Source of the DNA: Deltaproteobacteria bacterium
Lineage (GTDB): Bacteria > Myxococcota_A > UBA9160 > UBA4427
Assembly: GCA_029261835.1 (NCBI GenBank)
Contig: JAJDAO010000056.1
Location: 1-64,000, forward strand
Reading direction: 5' to 3'
Length of the DNA: 64,000 nucleotides
Shown here: positions 27,681-36,680 of the stretch, piece by piece
Layout of the letters: every line of letters starts with the position of its first letter
How positions within the stretch are numbered: position 1 is the stretch's first letter
Made by a program: the position numbers and the translations under genes
The notes under the pieces: generated by a model
Told to the model about the DNA's origin: nothing
The model's input: the letters and a program-made list of their open reading frames with translations, nothing else
The model's database searches: none

Positions 27681-30600
27681 TCAGAGCGAGTCGCTCCCAC
27701 CGGGTAGCCGCCCGTCGCGATCCGAGTTCAGGATCATCCGAACCTTCGCGAGCAGGACGTCGGGCGTGAACGGTTTTTCGAGCAGATCGATGTCGCCAAC
27801 GGAGAGTCCCGGGTTCACCATCACGTCGGATGTGTAGCCGGACATGAAGAGGACCCTGGCCTCCGGGTGCAGTGTCAGGATGGCGTCAGCGGCCTCGGGG
27901 CCACTCGCGCCGGGCATGATCACATCGCTCAGAACCAGGTCGATCGGTCCACTCTCGTGCGAAGCCCGGGCCAAGGCGTCCGCCCCCGATATGGCCGCGA
28001 CAACGGTATAGCCCGCGTTCTCGAGAACTCTGTGCGCCAGCCCCCGAAGCTGGTCGTCGTCCTCCACCACCAGAATGACCCCCTTGCGACCCGGCGCGGC
28101 GCGGGCGTGGTCAGGTGTCGGTGTCCGGACGGGCTCGGCGACGTCGTCCACGCGAGGCAGGTAGATCTTGAAGGTGGCCCCGCGGCCCGGCTCGCTGTAG
28201 ACCCGGGCACTCCCTCCGCTCTGCTTGATGCTCCCATAGACCATCGAGAGGCCGAGCCCCGTTCCCTTTCCCTGCTCCTTGGTCGTGAAGAAGGGCTCGA
28301 AGATCTGGGCCTGCGTTTCTCGGTCCATGCCGCAGCCCGTGTCGGACACGCTGAGCTCGACGAACGGCCCGGGGTCGACCCCGACATGCCACCCGGCCGA
28401 GGCCTCGTCCAGCTCGATTTCCGACGTCTCGATGGAGAGCTTCCCACCGCCCGGCATCGCATCGCGGGCGTTCACGACGAGGTTCATCAGGACCTGCTCG
28501 ATCTGCCCTCGATCCGCCCGAACGCGGCCGATCTCCGAACAGAGGCACGTCGTGAGTGCGATGTTCTCGCCGATCAAGCGCGTGAGCATCTTCTCCATGC
28601 CGCCGACGACCTCATTGAGATCCAAGATGCATGGCCTGAGGACCTGCTTGCGGCTGAACCCGAGAAGCTGACGCGTGAGCGTGGCGGCGCGCTCACCGGC
28701 GTTCGTGATCTCTTCCGCGGCTTCGCGGAACTCGTCAGGGAGCTCCGGGGCCGACGAGAGGAACTCGGCGTAGCCCAGAATCGCGGTCAGGATGTTGTTG
28801 AAATCGTGTGCGATGCCCCCGGCCAGCGTCCCGACTGTGTCCATCCTCTGTGCATGATGCAGCTCGACCTCCAGCTCCTCGCGGCGTCGTTCTGCCTCCT
28901 TCCGCTCCGTGATGTCCCGCCAGCTCGATCGACTGTGGAGGATGCTGCCGTCCTCGCCCCTGACCGCCGATGCATTGAGAGTGACGTCGACCTTGCTGCC
29001 ATCCTTGCGCATCAACTGCAGCTCCGCATCGCGCACTACGCCGGTCTCGCGGAAGGTCGCAAAGGTTTCATGCACGCTCGACATGCAGTCGGGATGATAG
29101 ACGAAGAAGAGCGGCTGCCCGACGATCTCATCCTTCCGGTACCCGAGCTCCGACGCCACCGTCTCATTGCACAGAAGAATCCTCGCCGAGGCGGGCTCCA
29201 CGGACACGTACATGTCGGGGGCGTTGTCATAGAGGTCTTCGTACTTCTGCTCGGCAGCTCTGAGCTCCTCCTCGGCTCGCTTGCGCGCAGTGATGTCCCG
29301 GGCAAGCGCCAGGAACACGTTGCGCTCAGCGAGTTTGACCAGACCCACGCGAACCTCCACGGGGAAGACGCTGCCATCCTTTCGCCGGTGGCCCCTCTCC
29401 AGTGTGCGGTGCTCGCGGGGCTGCAGCCCTTCAGTAAGGCGCACGAATGCCTCTCGAGAGGTTGCCAGATCGACGTCGGACACCGTGAGAGCGAGCAGCT
29501 CCTCACGCGAGTAGCCGAGTGCACAACAGGCCTGGTTGTTCACGTCGAGGAGCTGGCCGGAGTCGCGGTCCACCAGAAAGATGGCATCACCCGCTTGCTC
29601 GATGAGCTGCCTGTACCTGGTTTCACTCGCTCGAAGCTCCGCCGTTCGCTCCGCGACCCGCACCTCCAGCTCGTCGCGCGCCGTTTCGAGCTGGAACTCC
29701 ACCTGCTTCCGGAGCGTCACATCACGCGCGACCAGCGTGTAGAGACCGCGACCCTCCAGCTCCTCACGGGAAAGCGTTACCTCGATCGGAAAACGCGAGC
29801 CGTCCGCGCGCACCGCCTCGAGCTCCAAGAGTCCCGTGCCCTCGAGCTCGCTGCCAACGCCCCTCGCAACGTGGCTAAAGCGTGCCCAGTCCATCTCGGA
29901 GAACAGGCTCGCGACGTCGACCTCCTCCGCCTCACCAGCGTTGACGCCGAACATCCGCTCGGCAGCCGAGTTGAAGAGCGAGATCCGCCCTGACTCACCG
30001 AAGTTGATGATGGCGTCGAGGGAGCTCTCGATGGTGGTCGAATAACGCCGCTGGACCTGCTGCAGGCGGCGGTAGCTTTGCGCGTTGGACAGCGCCAGGC
30101 TCAGCACGGGACGGATCGCAAGCGCCAAGTTGAGGTAGTGCCGCGCGTTGTGCACGAGGGCAACGCCGCACACGGCGACCACCCCCTGGAGTTCGCCCTG
30201 CTTGACGATCTGGAACAGAAAACCGTCTCCGGATTCGGTCCAGGCGAACGGCTCTTCCAGCGCCTTCATGCGGTCGATCAACGCTTCGCTGCCCTTGGCC
30301 GAGCTCGGCGGCAGAGAGACGGGAGTTTCGGGACGTGTGTCGGAGCCGGGCAAGAAATGCGCGCTCGTCGGCGCGCACAGGGTGAAGAACAAGTCGAGCA
30401 CGCCCTCGATCACGCGCTCTTCGTCCATAGACGAAGCCAGGTTCCCCAGCACGTCGTAGACAAGGGCGTAGTCCGCGAACCGCTGCTTCTGACTGACCTC
30501 GGCGCTCCCAGACCCAGCATCCCTCCCACGTGGCTCCAACGAAATGCGGGCCAGCCTCCAATCGAGCACGCTTCTGGCGAGGAATAGTCGAAGCTGCTCC

Positions 30601-31136
30601 AGCGACACGGGCACACGTTCATGGTCGACGGCGATGAAGGACGAGCAGGCCCGCAGCCGTGCGAGGCTCTCTGGATCCGTTCCGGTGTCCAGCAACACCA
30701 GGCGCGTCGTGGACTCGCCGAAGAAATCGCGCGCGGTCTCCGGATCCAAATCGCCGGCCTGGAGCGCGTCCTGCCACGCCCGGAGCATTCCGGGTGTGAC
30801 GAGCTGAACACCCACTTGGCAGTAGGTCTCGAGTCTCGTCTTGCCGATGAACATCTCGAAGCAGGAGGTCAGCGGGGTGAGGATGACGCCGCCGTCCTCG
30901 AAGCCGCTCGGGTTCTCGGACTCGCTCTGCGCGCAGGTTCCGCCGAGAATACAGATGTCACAGCTCTCCGTGATCTCAGCGGGGAGGCACTCGAGCAGAC
31001 GGTCCTGCCCCCCCGGCCCACGGCACCCGCCCGAGAAGGAGGCCATGACGACGTCGTCCTCATCAAGCTGATCGAGCGCCCGCTTCACCTCGACGACGAA
31101 GTAGTCACAGACGAGGAGACACAAACGGTCCCGCAT
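27681..31136 (-). CDS. Hybrid sensor histidine kinase with Cys-containing N-terminal domain, GAF-like and three PAS domains, and receiver
   Basis: An 1151-residue soluble protein. Residues 1-200 form a domain with SGGCRG, ESCDICILGGTCAQSE and QLVTPGML, which resembles DUF1638, a family found next to corrinoid methyltransferase genes; this match is tentative. A GAF-like region (about 220-360) and three PAS domains (roughly 365-490, 505-620 and 640-755) follow. The phospho-acceptor His is in GGIAHDFNNILTAILGY; the ATPase domain has SDTGCGMD and GKGTGLGLSMVYG. The receiver at the C-terminus has the phospho-Asp in LVLSDVIMPG. It starts one base after the UroD-family gene ends, so it is the last gene of the corrinoid operon. 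Likely a sensor of methyl-donor or corrinoid status. Confidence 0.88.
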   Translation of the reverse strand: MRDRLCLLVCDYFVVEVKRALDQLDEDDVVMASFSGGCRGPGGQDRLLECLPAEITESCDICILGGTCAQSESENPSGFEDGGVILTPLTSCFEMFIGKTRLETYCQVGVQLVTPGMLRAWQDALQAGDLDPETARDFFGESTTRLVLLDTGTDPESLARLRACSSFIAVDHERVPVSLEQLRLFLARSVLDWRLARISLEPRGRDAGSGSAEVSQKQRFADYALVYDVLGNLASSMDEERVIEGVLDLFFTLCAPTSAHFLPGSDTRPETPVSLPPSSAKGSEALIDRMKALEEPFAWTESGDGFLFQIVKQGELQGVVAVCGVALVHNARHYLNLALAIRPVLSLALSNAQSYRRLQQVQRRYSTTIESSLDAIINFGESGRISLFNSAAERMFGVNAGEAEEVDVASLFSEMDWARFSHVARGVGSELEGTGLLELEAVRADGSRFPIEVTLSREELEGRGLYTLVARDVTLRKQVEFQLETARDELEVRVAERTAELRASETRYRQLIEQAGDAIFLVDRDSGQLLDVNNQACCALGYSREELLALTVSDVDLATSREAFVRLTEGLQPREHRTLERGHRRKDGSVFPVEVRVGLVKLAERNVFLALARDITARKRAEEELRAAEQKYEDLYDNAPDMYVSVEPASARILLCNETVASELGYRKDEIVGQPLFFVYHPDCMSSVHETFATFRETGVVRDAELQLMRKDGSKVDVTLNASAVRGEDGSILHSRSSWRDITERKEAERRREELEVELHHAQRMDTVGTLAGGIAHDFNNILTAILGYAEFLSSAPELPDEFREAAEEITNAGERAATLTRQLLGFSRKQVLRPCILDLNEVVGGMEKMLTRLIGENIALTTCLCSEIGRVRADRGQIEQVLMNLVVNARDAMPGGGKLSIETSEIELDEASAGWHVGVDPGPFVELSVSDTGCGMDRETQAQIFEPFFTTKEQGKGTGLGLSMVYGSIKQSGGSARVYSEPGRGATFKIYLPRVDDVAEPVRTPTPDHARAAPGRKGVILVVEDDDQLRGLAHRVLENAGYTVVAAISGADALARASHESGPIDLVLSDVIMPGASGPEAADAILTLHPEARVLFMSGYTSDVMVNPGLSVGDIDLLEKPFTPDVLLAKVRMILNSDRDGRLPGGSDSL

Positions 31137-31137
31137 G

Positions 31138-32187
31138 CTAGTGCGCCCAATCCAGTGGATAGCGGCCCCACCTCTTGGCCGCGCTCACAATGTCGACCAG
31201 GACCTCGTCCGGGACCTGCCACGGTATCTCGCCGTGGATGTCTGACAGAATGAAGCCGCCACCCTTCCCAGCCGCGGCAATGCTGGCCTTGACCGTCGAC
31301 TCTGCCGCCTCCTGGGACCAGTGCCGCATCTGTATGGCGTCCATGTTGCCCAGCACCGCGACCTTCGTACGACACGCATCCTTCACGCTCGACAGGTCGT
31401 CGAGGGTGCTCGCGCCGATTACGGCCGCGCCCGTGTCGATGACGTCACCGATAATCGACATGCAGCGTCCGCTGGCGAAGTGAACCGCTGTTGGGCCCGA
31501 AATGCGAGCGAGGGTTCGCATGGCGACGGGATGCCCGGTCTCGAGGTACCGCTGGCGAGGTACGATCGTCGGCGACGCAACGGGATCGAAGTAGACGATG
31601 GCGGTCGCGCCTGCCTCGAGCTGCGCGTTGGCCCAGGCCACACAGAACTCCTCGTTCAGCGCCATGAGACGCTCGAAGAGATGCGGGGTCTCGAGCATCA
31701 GATCGAGATAGTGGTCGAAGCCCATCTGCATGACCGGCAGCGAGAACGGCGAGATGACTACGCCGATGATCGGAACATCGTCTCCCACTTCGGACTTCAG
31801 CATTCGCTGGGCACTCAGGACATCCAGCAAGCAGGGAGTCTCCGCGACTTCGGGGGGGACCAGGTCCAGGATGTCTTCCGGCCTGTGAATGACCGGCGCA
31901 GCAGCATTGGGGGGGCCGTCGTCGAAGAACATCACCCCCCCGCCCCAGGCCATCAGCTCGAGGCCCGCGAAGAAGAAGCCGTAGATGCAGTCGTGCCCGT
32001 ACTTGGTCAGCAGCCGCAGCTGCCCCTCCACCACGTTTCCGGGCTCGGCGAAGTACTGCTCGATCGAGAGGCCCAGCTCCTTGGCGCCGTGCAGGGTGAG
32101 GGGCAGAAAGACGGGAACGCGATCGGGCTCACGGTGCCCGAGCGTGGCCAATGTGCGCTGCATGGGTGTAAGCGTGTCCGACGTCAT
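31138..32187 (-). CDS. Uroporphyrinogen decarboxylase family protein (MtaA/CmuA-like corrinoid methyltransferase)
   Basis: A 349-residue TIM-barrel protein of the UroD family. It has the family start TPMQRTLATLGHREPDRVPV, the segment YFDPVASPTIVP, and a C-terminal FILSDIHGEIPWQVPDE. The adjacent gene encodes a B12-binding protein, so a role in transferring a methyl group between a corrinoid and a thiol acceptor (as MtaA or MtbA) is more likely than heme synthesis. In such enzymes a His and a Cys bind zinc; candidates here are the His of AVHFASGRC and its Cys. ATG at 32187 is used: it overlaps the upstream stop as TGATG, and AGAGG lies just before it. Confidence 0.87.
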   Translation of the reverse strand: MTSDTLTPMQRTLATLGHREPDRVPVFLPLTLHGAKELGLSIEQYFAEPGNVVEGQLRLLTKYGHDCIYGFFFAGLELMAWGGGVMFFDDGPPNAAAPVIHRPEDILDLVPPEVAETPCLLDVLSAQRMLKSEVGDDVPIIGVVISPFSLPVMQMGFDHYLDLMLETPHLFERLMALNEEFCVAWANAQLEAGATAIVYFDPVASPTIVPRQRYLETGHPVAMRTLARISGPTAVHFASGRCMSIIGDVIDTGAAVIGASTLDDLSSVKDACRTKVAVLGNMDAIQMRHWSQEAAESTVKASIAAAGKGGGFILSDIHGEIPWQVPDEVLVDIVSAAKRWGRYPLDWAH

Positions 32188-32909
32188 CACAACCTCTGTA
32201 CAACTGCCTCTACGCAAGCGATGGCGTCGGGGCCGTTGCGGCCCATCGCGTCCGCGCCCACCTCCTGCCAGAGCTGCGGATCGAACCGGTACGGCGCGCC
32301 TCCAACGATGATCTTCACGTCCAGCCCCTCAGCGTCGAATCTGCTGCGCAGGTCTCTGACGCGAAGAGCGGAGCGCAGCATCAGCGTCGACAGCAGCAGG
32401 ATCTGGACGCCATCGCCGCGGACCTTCTCGAACACTTCGTCCGCAACGGCACGGCCGTAGTCCGCCACTTCGAGCCCGGCTGCTCGCAGGAAGGCGTACA
32501 CGATCCGCTTCCCGAGCATGTGGTAGTCCTCGAAGACCGCGAGGCCTATGGGCGGGAGGTCGCCGCGCACGGAATTGGCCGGCCAGGCAACGGAATCGAC
32601 GAGCTCCTCGCAGAGCCGGCTCGCCATGTAGACCTCGGACAGCGCGACCTCGCCCCTCTCCCAGGCGTCCCCGATGCGTGTCAGAGCCGGGCCGATGACC
32701 TGCTCGAAGACCTGCAGCGGGGAGTAGCTCTTCGTGCACTCCGCGAAGAGCGCCACCAGGCCGACTCGGTCGACGGTCAGCAGGGCCTCTTCGAGCTGCC
32801 TGCTCTGCGGGGTCAGGTCGGGGATCTTGGCGGCCACCGAGTCGTCTCCGTGCAAGTACGGGACGGTGGGCAGCCAGGCTCGTGCGGAACCGGCGAGCCT
32901 GTCGCTCAC
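32187..32909 (-). CDS. Corrinoid (B12)-binding protein
   Basis: A 240-residue protein with the two domains of MtaC-type corrinoid proteins. The helical cap is at residues 35-110. The Rossmann B12 domain is at 118-240, with DYHMLG (Asp128, His130, Gly133) giving the lower-axial His, followed by the Ser-Thr-Leu of LLLSTLML and the GG of IIVGGAPY. It is first in a three-gene minus-strand operon whose stop and next start overlap (TGATG). It should carry a methyl group as methyl-cobalamin for the UroD-family enzyme. No substrate-specific methyltransferase (MtaB, MtbB or MttB type) is adjacent. The GTG start at 32909 has no obvious ribosome site. Confidence 0.88.
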   Translation of the reverse strand: MSDRLAGSARAWLPTVPYLHGDDSVAAKIPDLTPQSRQLEEALLTVDRVGLVALFAECTKSYSPLQVFEQVIGPALTRIGDAWERGEVALSEVYMASRLCEELVDSVAWPANSVRGDLPPIGLAVFEDYHMLGKRIVYAFLRAAGLEVADYGRAVADEVFEKVRGDGVQILLLSTLMLRSALRVRDLRSRFDAEGLDVKIIVGGAPYRFDPQLWQEVGADAMGRNGPDAIACVEAVVQRL

Positions 32910-33473
32910 CGTACGCCGAATCCGCTCATTCTACACGGCAGAACTCGCGCGTGGAACCAGCAAGCGACCGCTCCTCCTGCATGAATCGCGGGCATCAGGA
33001 GAAAGCCCCACTCTGCGCTGGTCGGTTGCGGCATTGGGGCGGGGATGAGCAGGGACGACACGGGCGCAGTACCCCGAAAGCGGAACACCGAGCACCGCTC
33101 AGGCACGCGTCGAGGGCACCCCGGTGCAGGCCCAGCATGGAGGCGGTCCCCCGGGAGGGACGCGCGCGGGGTGCTCGGGCGTTGCCCGGTTCTGCCGCCT
33201 CCTCCCCTCGTTGCGGACGGCATTGCCGACGACCTCCGGCCGCTGAGCAAGATCGGCGCCCGCGAATCCTCGCTCGGCGCTCATCCTGCGGGCTCTCCCT
33301 TCCAGCCGGTCCGCTTGCTGATCATGCCCATTCTCGCCGCGTTGATTACTAGGGGCATTACACCAGATATGCGGTACATACTACTACCTACACGCCCCGC
33401 ATTGCCTCCGTGCCGTCTGACTGAGTTCGTTTCGTTGAGTGGACAAGCCCCAGATCTGAAAGGGAGAATCGCA
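32910..33473. other. Divergent intergenic region
   Basis: The 564 bases between the corrinoid gene and the outer-membrane protein gene have no convincing gene; long open frames here are GC-driven. AT-rich sequence around 33340-33400 is the most promoter-like part. GGGAGA at 33462-33467 is the ribosome site of the barrel protein gene. Confidence 0.4.
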
Positions 33474-34124
33474 GTGCGTGCCTTTGCGTTCGCGCTGATC
33501 GTGTTCGTCGCGTTCTTGCTGATCGCACCTCCAACCCTCGCGCAGATGGAGCGAGGCGAGGCGAGCAGCGAGTACGACTTTGGCAGCTCGGGTTTCTACG
33601 TTTGGCTGGGAGGTGCGACGGGAATCGACATGGCAGCGGAGGAGGAGGCGACCCGTCTGGCCGCGGCCGCGGGTATGCCGGCGGGCTCAAAGATAGACAT
33701 CAAGAATGCATTCGGCTTCAATGGCAAGATCGGCGTTCGAGCGAGCCCGCACTGGGCCACGGAAGCGCAGTTCGAGTACCTACCCTCGTTCGATTGGGTC
33801 GTCTCGGCGGGAACCGCAACCGTAACGGCTGCTCAAGTTCGCATGATCACGCTTACAGCGAATATCAAATTATTCATGCTGACCGGACGGATCCAGCCTT
33901 TCGCATTGCTCGGCGCCGGCGGGGTATTCTCCGAGATCACCAGCCCAATTGCCACTGGTAGTGGGTCGGCCTCCGGTCTCGCAGTCCGTGGCGGTGGCGG
34001 CGTCGACATCTATCTCGCGGAGCATATCGCGGCGTCGGCTGACGTCAGTTATGTCTTTCCGGCCGGTGACACAAGACACCTGGACTACTTGTCGATTGGC
34101 TGGGGGTTGCAGTACAAGTTCTGA
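33474..34124 (+). CDS. Outer-membrane beta-barrel protein
   Basis: A 216-residue protein with a signal peptide (about residues 1-25, ending PPTLAQ) and alternating hydrophobic strands that end in a C-terminal Phe (LQYKF), the standard recognition signal for the BAM machinery. The strand GLQYKF and the preceding repeated Gly/aromatic pattern suggest an eight-stranded OmpW/OmpA-like barrel. GTG at 33474 is chosen because GGGAGA is 6-7 bases upstream and a signal peptide begins immediately. Role unknown; single gene with its own promoter region. Confidence 0.82.
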   Translation: MRAFAFALIVFVAFLLIAPPTLAQMERGEASSEYDFGSSGFYVWLGGATGIDMAAEEEATRLAAAAGMPAGSKIDIKNAFGFNGKIGVRASPHWATEAQFEYLPSFDWVVSAGTATVTAAQVRMITLTANIKLFMLTGRIQPFALLGAGGVFSEITSPIATGSGSASGLAVRGGGGVDIYLAEHIAASADVSYVFPAGDTRHLDYLSIGWGLQYKF

Positions 34125-34129
34125 GAGCG

Positions 34130-34177
34130 TGACCCGCCCCAGCTCGTCGTTCCAGCTCCTATGAGAGTCCAAGTCCA
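34130..34177. repeat. Degenerate copy of the sequence at 45842
   Basis: Just after the barrel-protein stop, a segment starting TGACCCGCCCCAG matches bases 45842-45875 at about 27 of 33 positions. The other copy lies directly upstream of an IS3-type transposase remnant, so both may be ends of the same decayed insertion sequence. Confidence 0.35.
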
Positions 34178-34348
34178 GGTGCCCTCAAGTGCTACTGCCG
34201 GAGGCAGACGCGATCGCGGGCTGAGTCTTGGCACGGCAAGGGCTCGAAGGCAGCCGACTCGTTGCTTGCCGGACAGCCTGCCCCGGTCGACGTCGCCGCT
34301 GCCACGCTACAGTTTCTGCTCGCCTGCGTTCAAGGAGTGACTGAGGCC

Positions 34349-35272
34349 ATGGTCGATGCACCCATCCGAAACCGCGCGGCCGCGCCCACCGATTTCGGAA
34401 GCCGGGACTACCCCGCGGCGCTGGTCAACGTGACCAACGCGTGCAACCTGCGCTGCACCCACTGTTTCGTGTTCCGCGACGACAACCCCAACGCGCCGAG
34501 CGACAAGATGGACGACGCAACCATGCTCGCGCGCCTCGCCGAACTGCGAGACAAGCACAACATCAAGTCGATGTACTTCATGGGCGGCGAGCCGATGATC
34601 CGCAAGGATTTGGTTCTGAAGGGCGTCGACATGTTCGAGCGCTCGACCATCGTCACCAACGGCACCTACGGCATCCCCTCGGTCCCGGGTCACGTGGTCA
34701 GCCTCTCGCTCGACGGGCCCGAGCATCTCAACGACCCAATCCGAGGCGACGGCGTGTTCGCCAAGGTCAAGGACTCGGTGTTCGAGCGCAAGATGGGCGA
34801 CGCCACCACTGTGATCGTTCAAATGGTGGTCACTCGGCAGAACGAATCGGGGATCGAGGAGTTTGTCGAGCAGGTCAAGGATTGGCCGATCGACGGGATC
34901 ACCTTCACCCTCTACGTGCCGACCCGCGATGACGACACGGGGCTCGACTGGCTCGACTTGGCCGACCGGGATGTCGTGGTCGACCGGCTGATCGCGGTCA
35001 AGCGGACCTACCCGAGGCTGATCAAAGCCCACATACCGACGCTCGAGATGATGAAGTCCGATGTCGCTCTCGAGCATACCGGGCAGGAGGGCGAAAACTG
35101 CCCGCTCCTGGGCACCGCCCTGCCCCTATACATGGGCGACGGAGGCGAGTTCGAGCGCACCTTCTGCTGCTATGGAAATGACGTGGACTGCGCGCGTTGC
35201 GGCTCCTACCTGGTGTTCAACGCGGCCTACCACATCAGGGAAGGCCACGACCCGAGCCGCTGGGGCGGCTAG
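34349..35272 (+). CDS. Radical SAM protein with C-terminal Cys cluster
   Basis: A 307-residue radical SAM enzyme. The SAM-binding 4Fe-4S motif is CNLRCTHC, with Cys32, Cys36 and Cys39, followed by the GGEP-type motif MGGEPM. A C-terminal cluster of Cys residues (ENCPLL and FCCYGNDVDCARCG) suggests an auxiliary iron-sulfur centre, as in HpnH-like or SPASM proteins. ATG at 34349 lies after AAGGAG; upstream in-frame sequence has no homology. No adjacent precursor peptide or hopanoid gene was recognised, so the reaction is not assigned. The downstream MerR gene is convergent. Confidence 0.85.
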   Translation: MVDAPIRNRAAAPTDFGSRDYPAALVNVTNACNLRCTHCFVFRDDNPNAPSDKMDDATMLARLAELRDKHNIKSMYFMGGEPMIRKDLVLKGVDMFERSTIVTNGTYGIPSVPGHVVSLSLDGPEHLNDPIRGDGVFAKVKDSVFERKMGDATTVIVQMVVTRQNESGIEEFVEQVKDWPIDGITFTLYVPTRDDDTGLDWLDLADRDVVVDRLIAVKRTYPRLIKAHIPTLEMMKSDVALEHTGQEGENCPLLGTALPLYMGDGGEFERTFCCYGNDVDCARCGSYLVFNAAYHIREGHDPSRWGG

Positions 35273-35350
35273 CTGTTTCCCGATCGGCGTTGGTGCACGG
35301 ATCTCTCCCCCCGCACCCCCACGCTGGACTCGCCGGAATCTCTTTTCGAG

Positions 35351-35890
35351 TCACGCCGGTCTCCGGACCAGAGCTCTCGCACGAGCGCGGATGCTCCGAA
35401 TCTCCTTGTCCGAGAAGCAGAGCAGCTCCAGGAACTCCTTGTGCTGCTTGGGTGCTGCGCGTTCGAACTCGCCATGCCAACGCTGCATCTCCTCTTCACC
35501 GAAGCCCGACGCCGCCAGCAGGGAGATCCAGCGCTCACAATTCATGATGCGCACGCGGCTGAGTCGCCCCTGATTCTCGAGCAAGCCGACGATCATGCGC
35601 TGCTGCTCTTGGAGCCCCTGGATCTCGCCGTTCAAGTCGTCGAGGCGCCGCTCGAGGATTTCGACGAGACGGTTCTCCGGGGCCTCGAGGAGCCGCTTGA
35701 TCTCGCGAAGCGAGATTCCGGTCTGCCGGTAGCGGCAAATCTGCTCGAGGCGCTGAGCATCCTCCTCGGTGTAGAGGCGATAGTCCTTGTCCGTACGACC
35801 CGAGGGCTGCAGCAGCCCGATCGAATCGTAGTAGAGCAATGTGCTCCGCGAGAGTCCGAAGCGCCGAGCCAGCCTGCCGATCGTCGTCAT
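35351..35890 (-). CDS. MerR family transcriptional regulator
   Basis: A 179-residue regulator. The N-terminal winged-helix (TIGRLARRFGLSRSTLLYY, then RTDKDYRLY) is typical of MerR proteins. A dimerisation helix spans about 75-115. The C-terminal region lacks the metal-binding Cys of metal sensors, apart from single Cys residues, so it may sense an organic compound. ATG at 35890 is chosen since upstream in-frame sequence reads into the promoter region. The gene is divergent from the SRPBCC gene, across a promoter with a MerR-type 19-bp spacer. Confidence 0.9.
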   Translation of the reverse strand: MTTIGRLARRFGLSRSTLLYYDSIGLLQPSGRTDKDYRLYTEEDAQRLEQICRYRQTGISLREIKRLLEAPENRLVEILERRLDDLNGEIQGLQEQQRMIVGLLENQGRLSRVRIMNCERWISLLAASGFGEEEMQRWHGEFERAAPKQHKEFLELLCFSDKEIRSIRARARALVRRPA

Positions 35891-35928
35891 CCCGACAGAA
35901 TGGAATCGGGCCTGGACTTCGTCAACCC

Positions 35929-35959
35929 TTGACCTGTCTATAGCTTCACACCCTAGGCT
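35929..35959 (+). promoter_or_regulatory. MerR-type promoter with 19-bp spacer
   Basis: TTGACC at 35929-35934 and TAGGCT at 35954-35959 are separated by exactly 19 bp, the over-long spacer that MerR proteins correct by DNA distortion. Transcription would run into the SRPBCC gene, starting about 26 bases before its ATG. The merR gene is divergent on the other side, so the regulator probably binds this spacer. Confidence 0.6.
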
Positions 35960-35991
35960 CCCGTCGACCACCACCAAACCAGGGAGCAACC

Positions 35992-36513
35992 ATGACAGAC
36001 CATGAATCCATAGAATATCCCGCAGCAGTCGAGAATACGCGCGTCGAATACACGCGTACGATGCAGATCGGAACCTCGCCCGGCAAGGTGTTTCCATTGG
36101 CGTGCCCTGTCGAAGAACTGCGGTGGGTACCCAACTGGGAGTACCAGTTGGTATATACCCGGAGCGGGGTCAATGAAGACAACTGCATCTTCACGGAGCA
36201 GATGTCCGGTCTGCTCATGTTTGGCAGACCCGTGACCACGACGTGGAATACCACCCTGCATGATCCAGACAAGTATCGTGTTCAGTTCCTGCTCCTGCTT
36301 GAGGACAAAGCCATTATCAAGTGGGAGCTCTCCTGCCGCGAGACGGGAGTGAATACGACCACGTGCACCCTGCATCTCATCTTCACTGCGCTGGATGATG
36401 AGGCCAACGAACTGAAGGAAGATGACATCGAAGAAAAGTTGATGGCGATCCCGTCATTCCTCTTTCCCGCCTTGAAGCACTACTGTGAAACCGGGAGGTT
36501 GCTTTCACGATGA
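35992..36513 (+). CDS. SRPBCC/START-like domain protein
   Basis: A 173-residue protein with the overall pattern of a SRPBCC (START-like) ligand-binding fold: an early strand EYTRTMQIGTSPGKVFPL, a central VPNWEYQLVYTRSG and a long C-terminal helix. Proteins of this type bind small hydrophobic ligands or act as cyclases. The start follows AGGGAG. Its divergent MerR regulator and dedicated promoter suggest induction by a ligand. Function not assigned. Confidence 0.65.
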   Translation: MTDHESIEYPAAVENTRVEYTRTMQIGTSPGKVFPLACPVEELRWVPNWEYQLVYTRSGVNEDNCIFTEQMSGLLMFGRPVTTTWNTTLHDPDKYRVQFLLLLEDKAIIKWELSCRETGVNTTTCTLHLIFTALDDEANELKEDDIEEKLMAIPSFLFPALKHYCETGRLLSR

Positions 36514-36680
36514 CCGGGGCTCGGCCCGGGCATTCCGGTGTCACGCGAAGGGTCGCAGTGAGGCGGAAGGTGTCCGGGTTTGCACAACGCCGAGAAACGA
36601 CACACCAGCGCTTCCCTCCGAATACGCTTCCCATTTCCGCCACGCCATGAGATCATCCTGGCAACCTGGGAGGCGTGACC

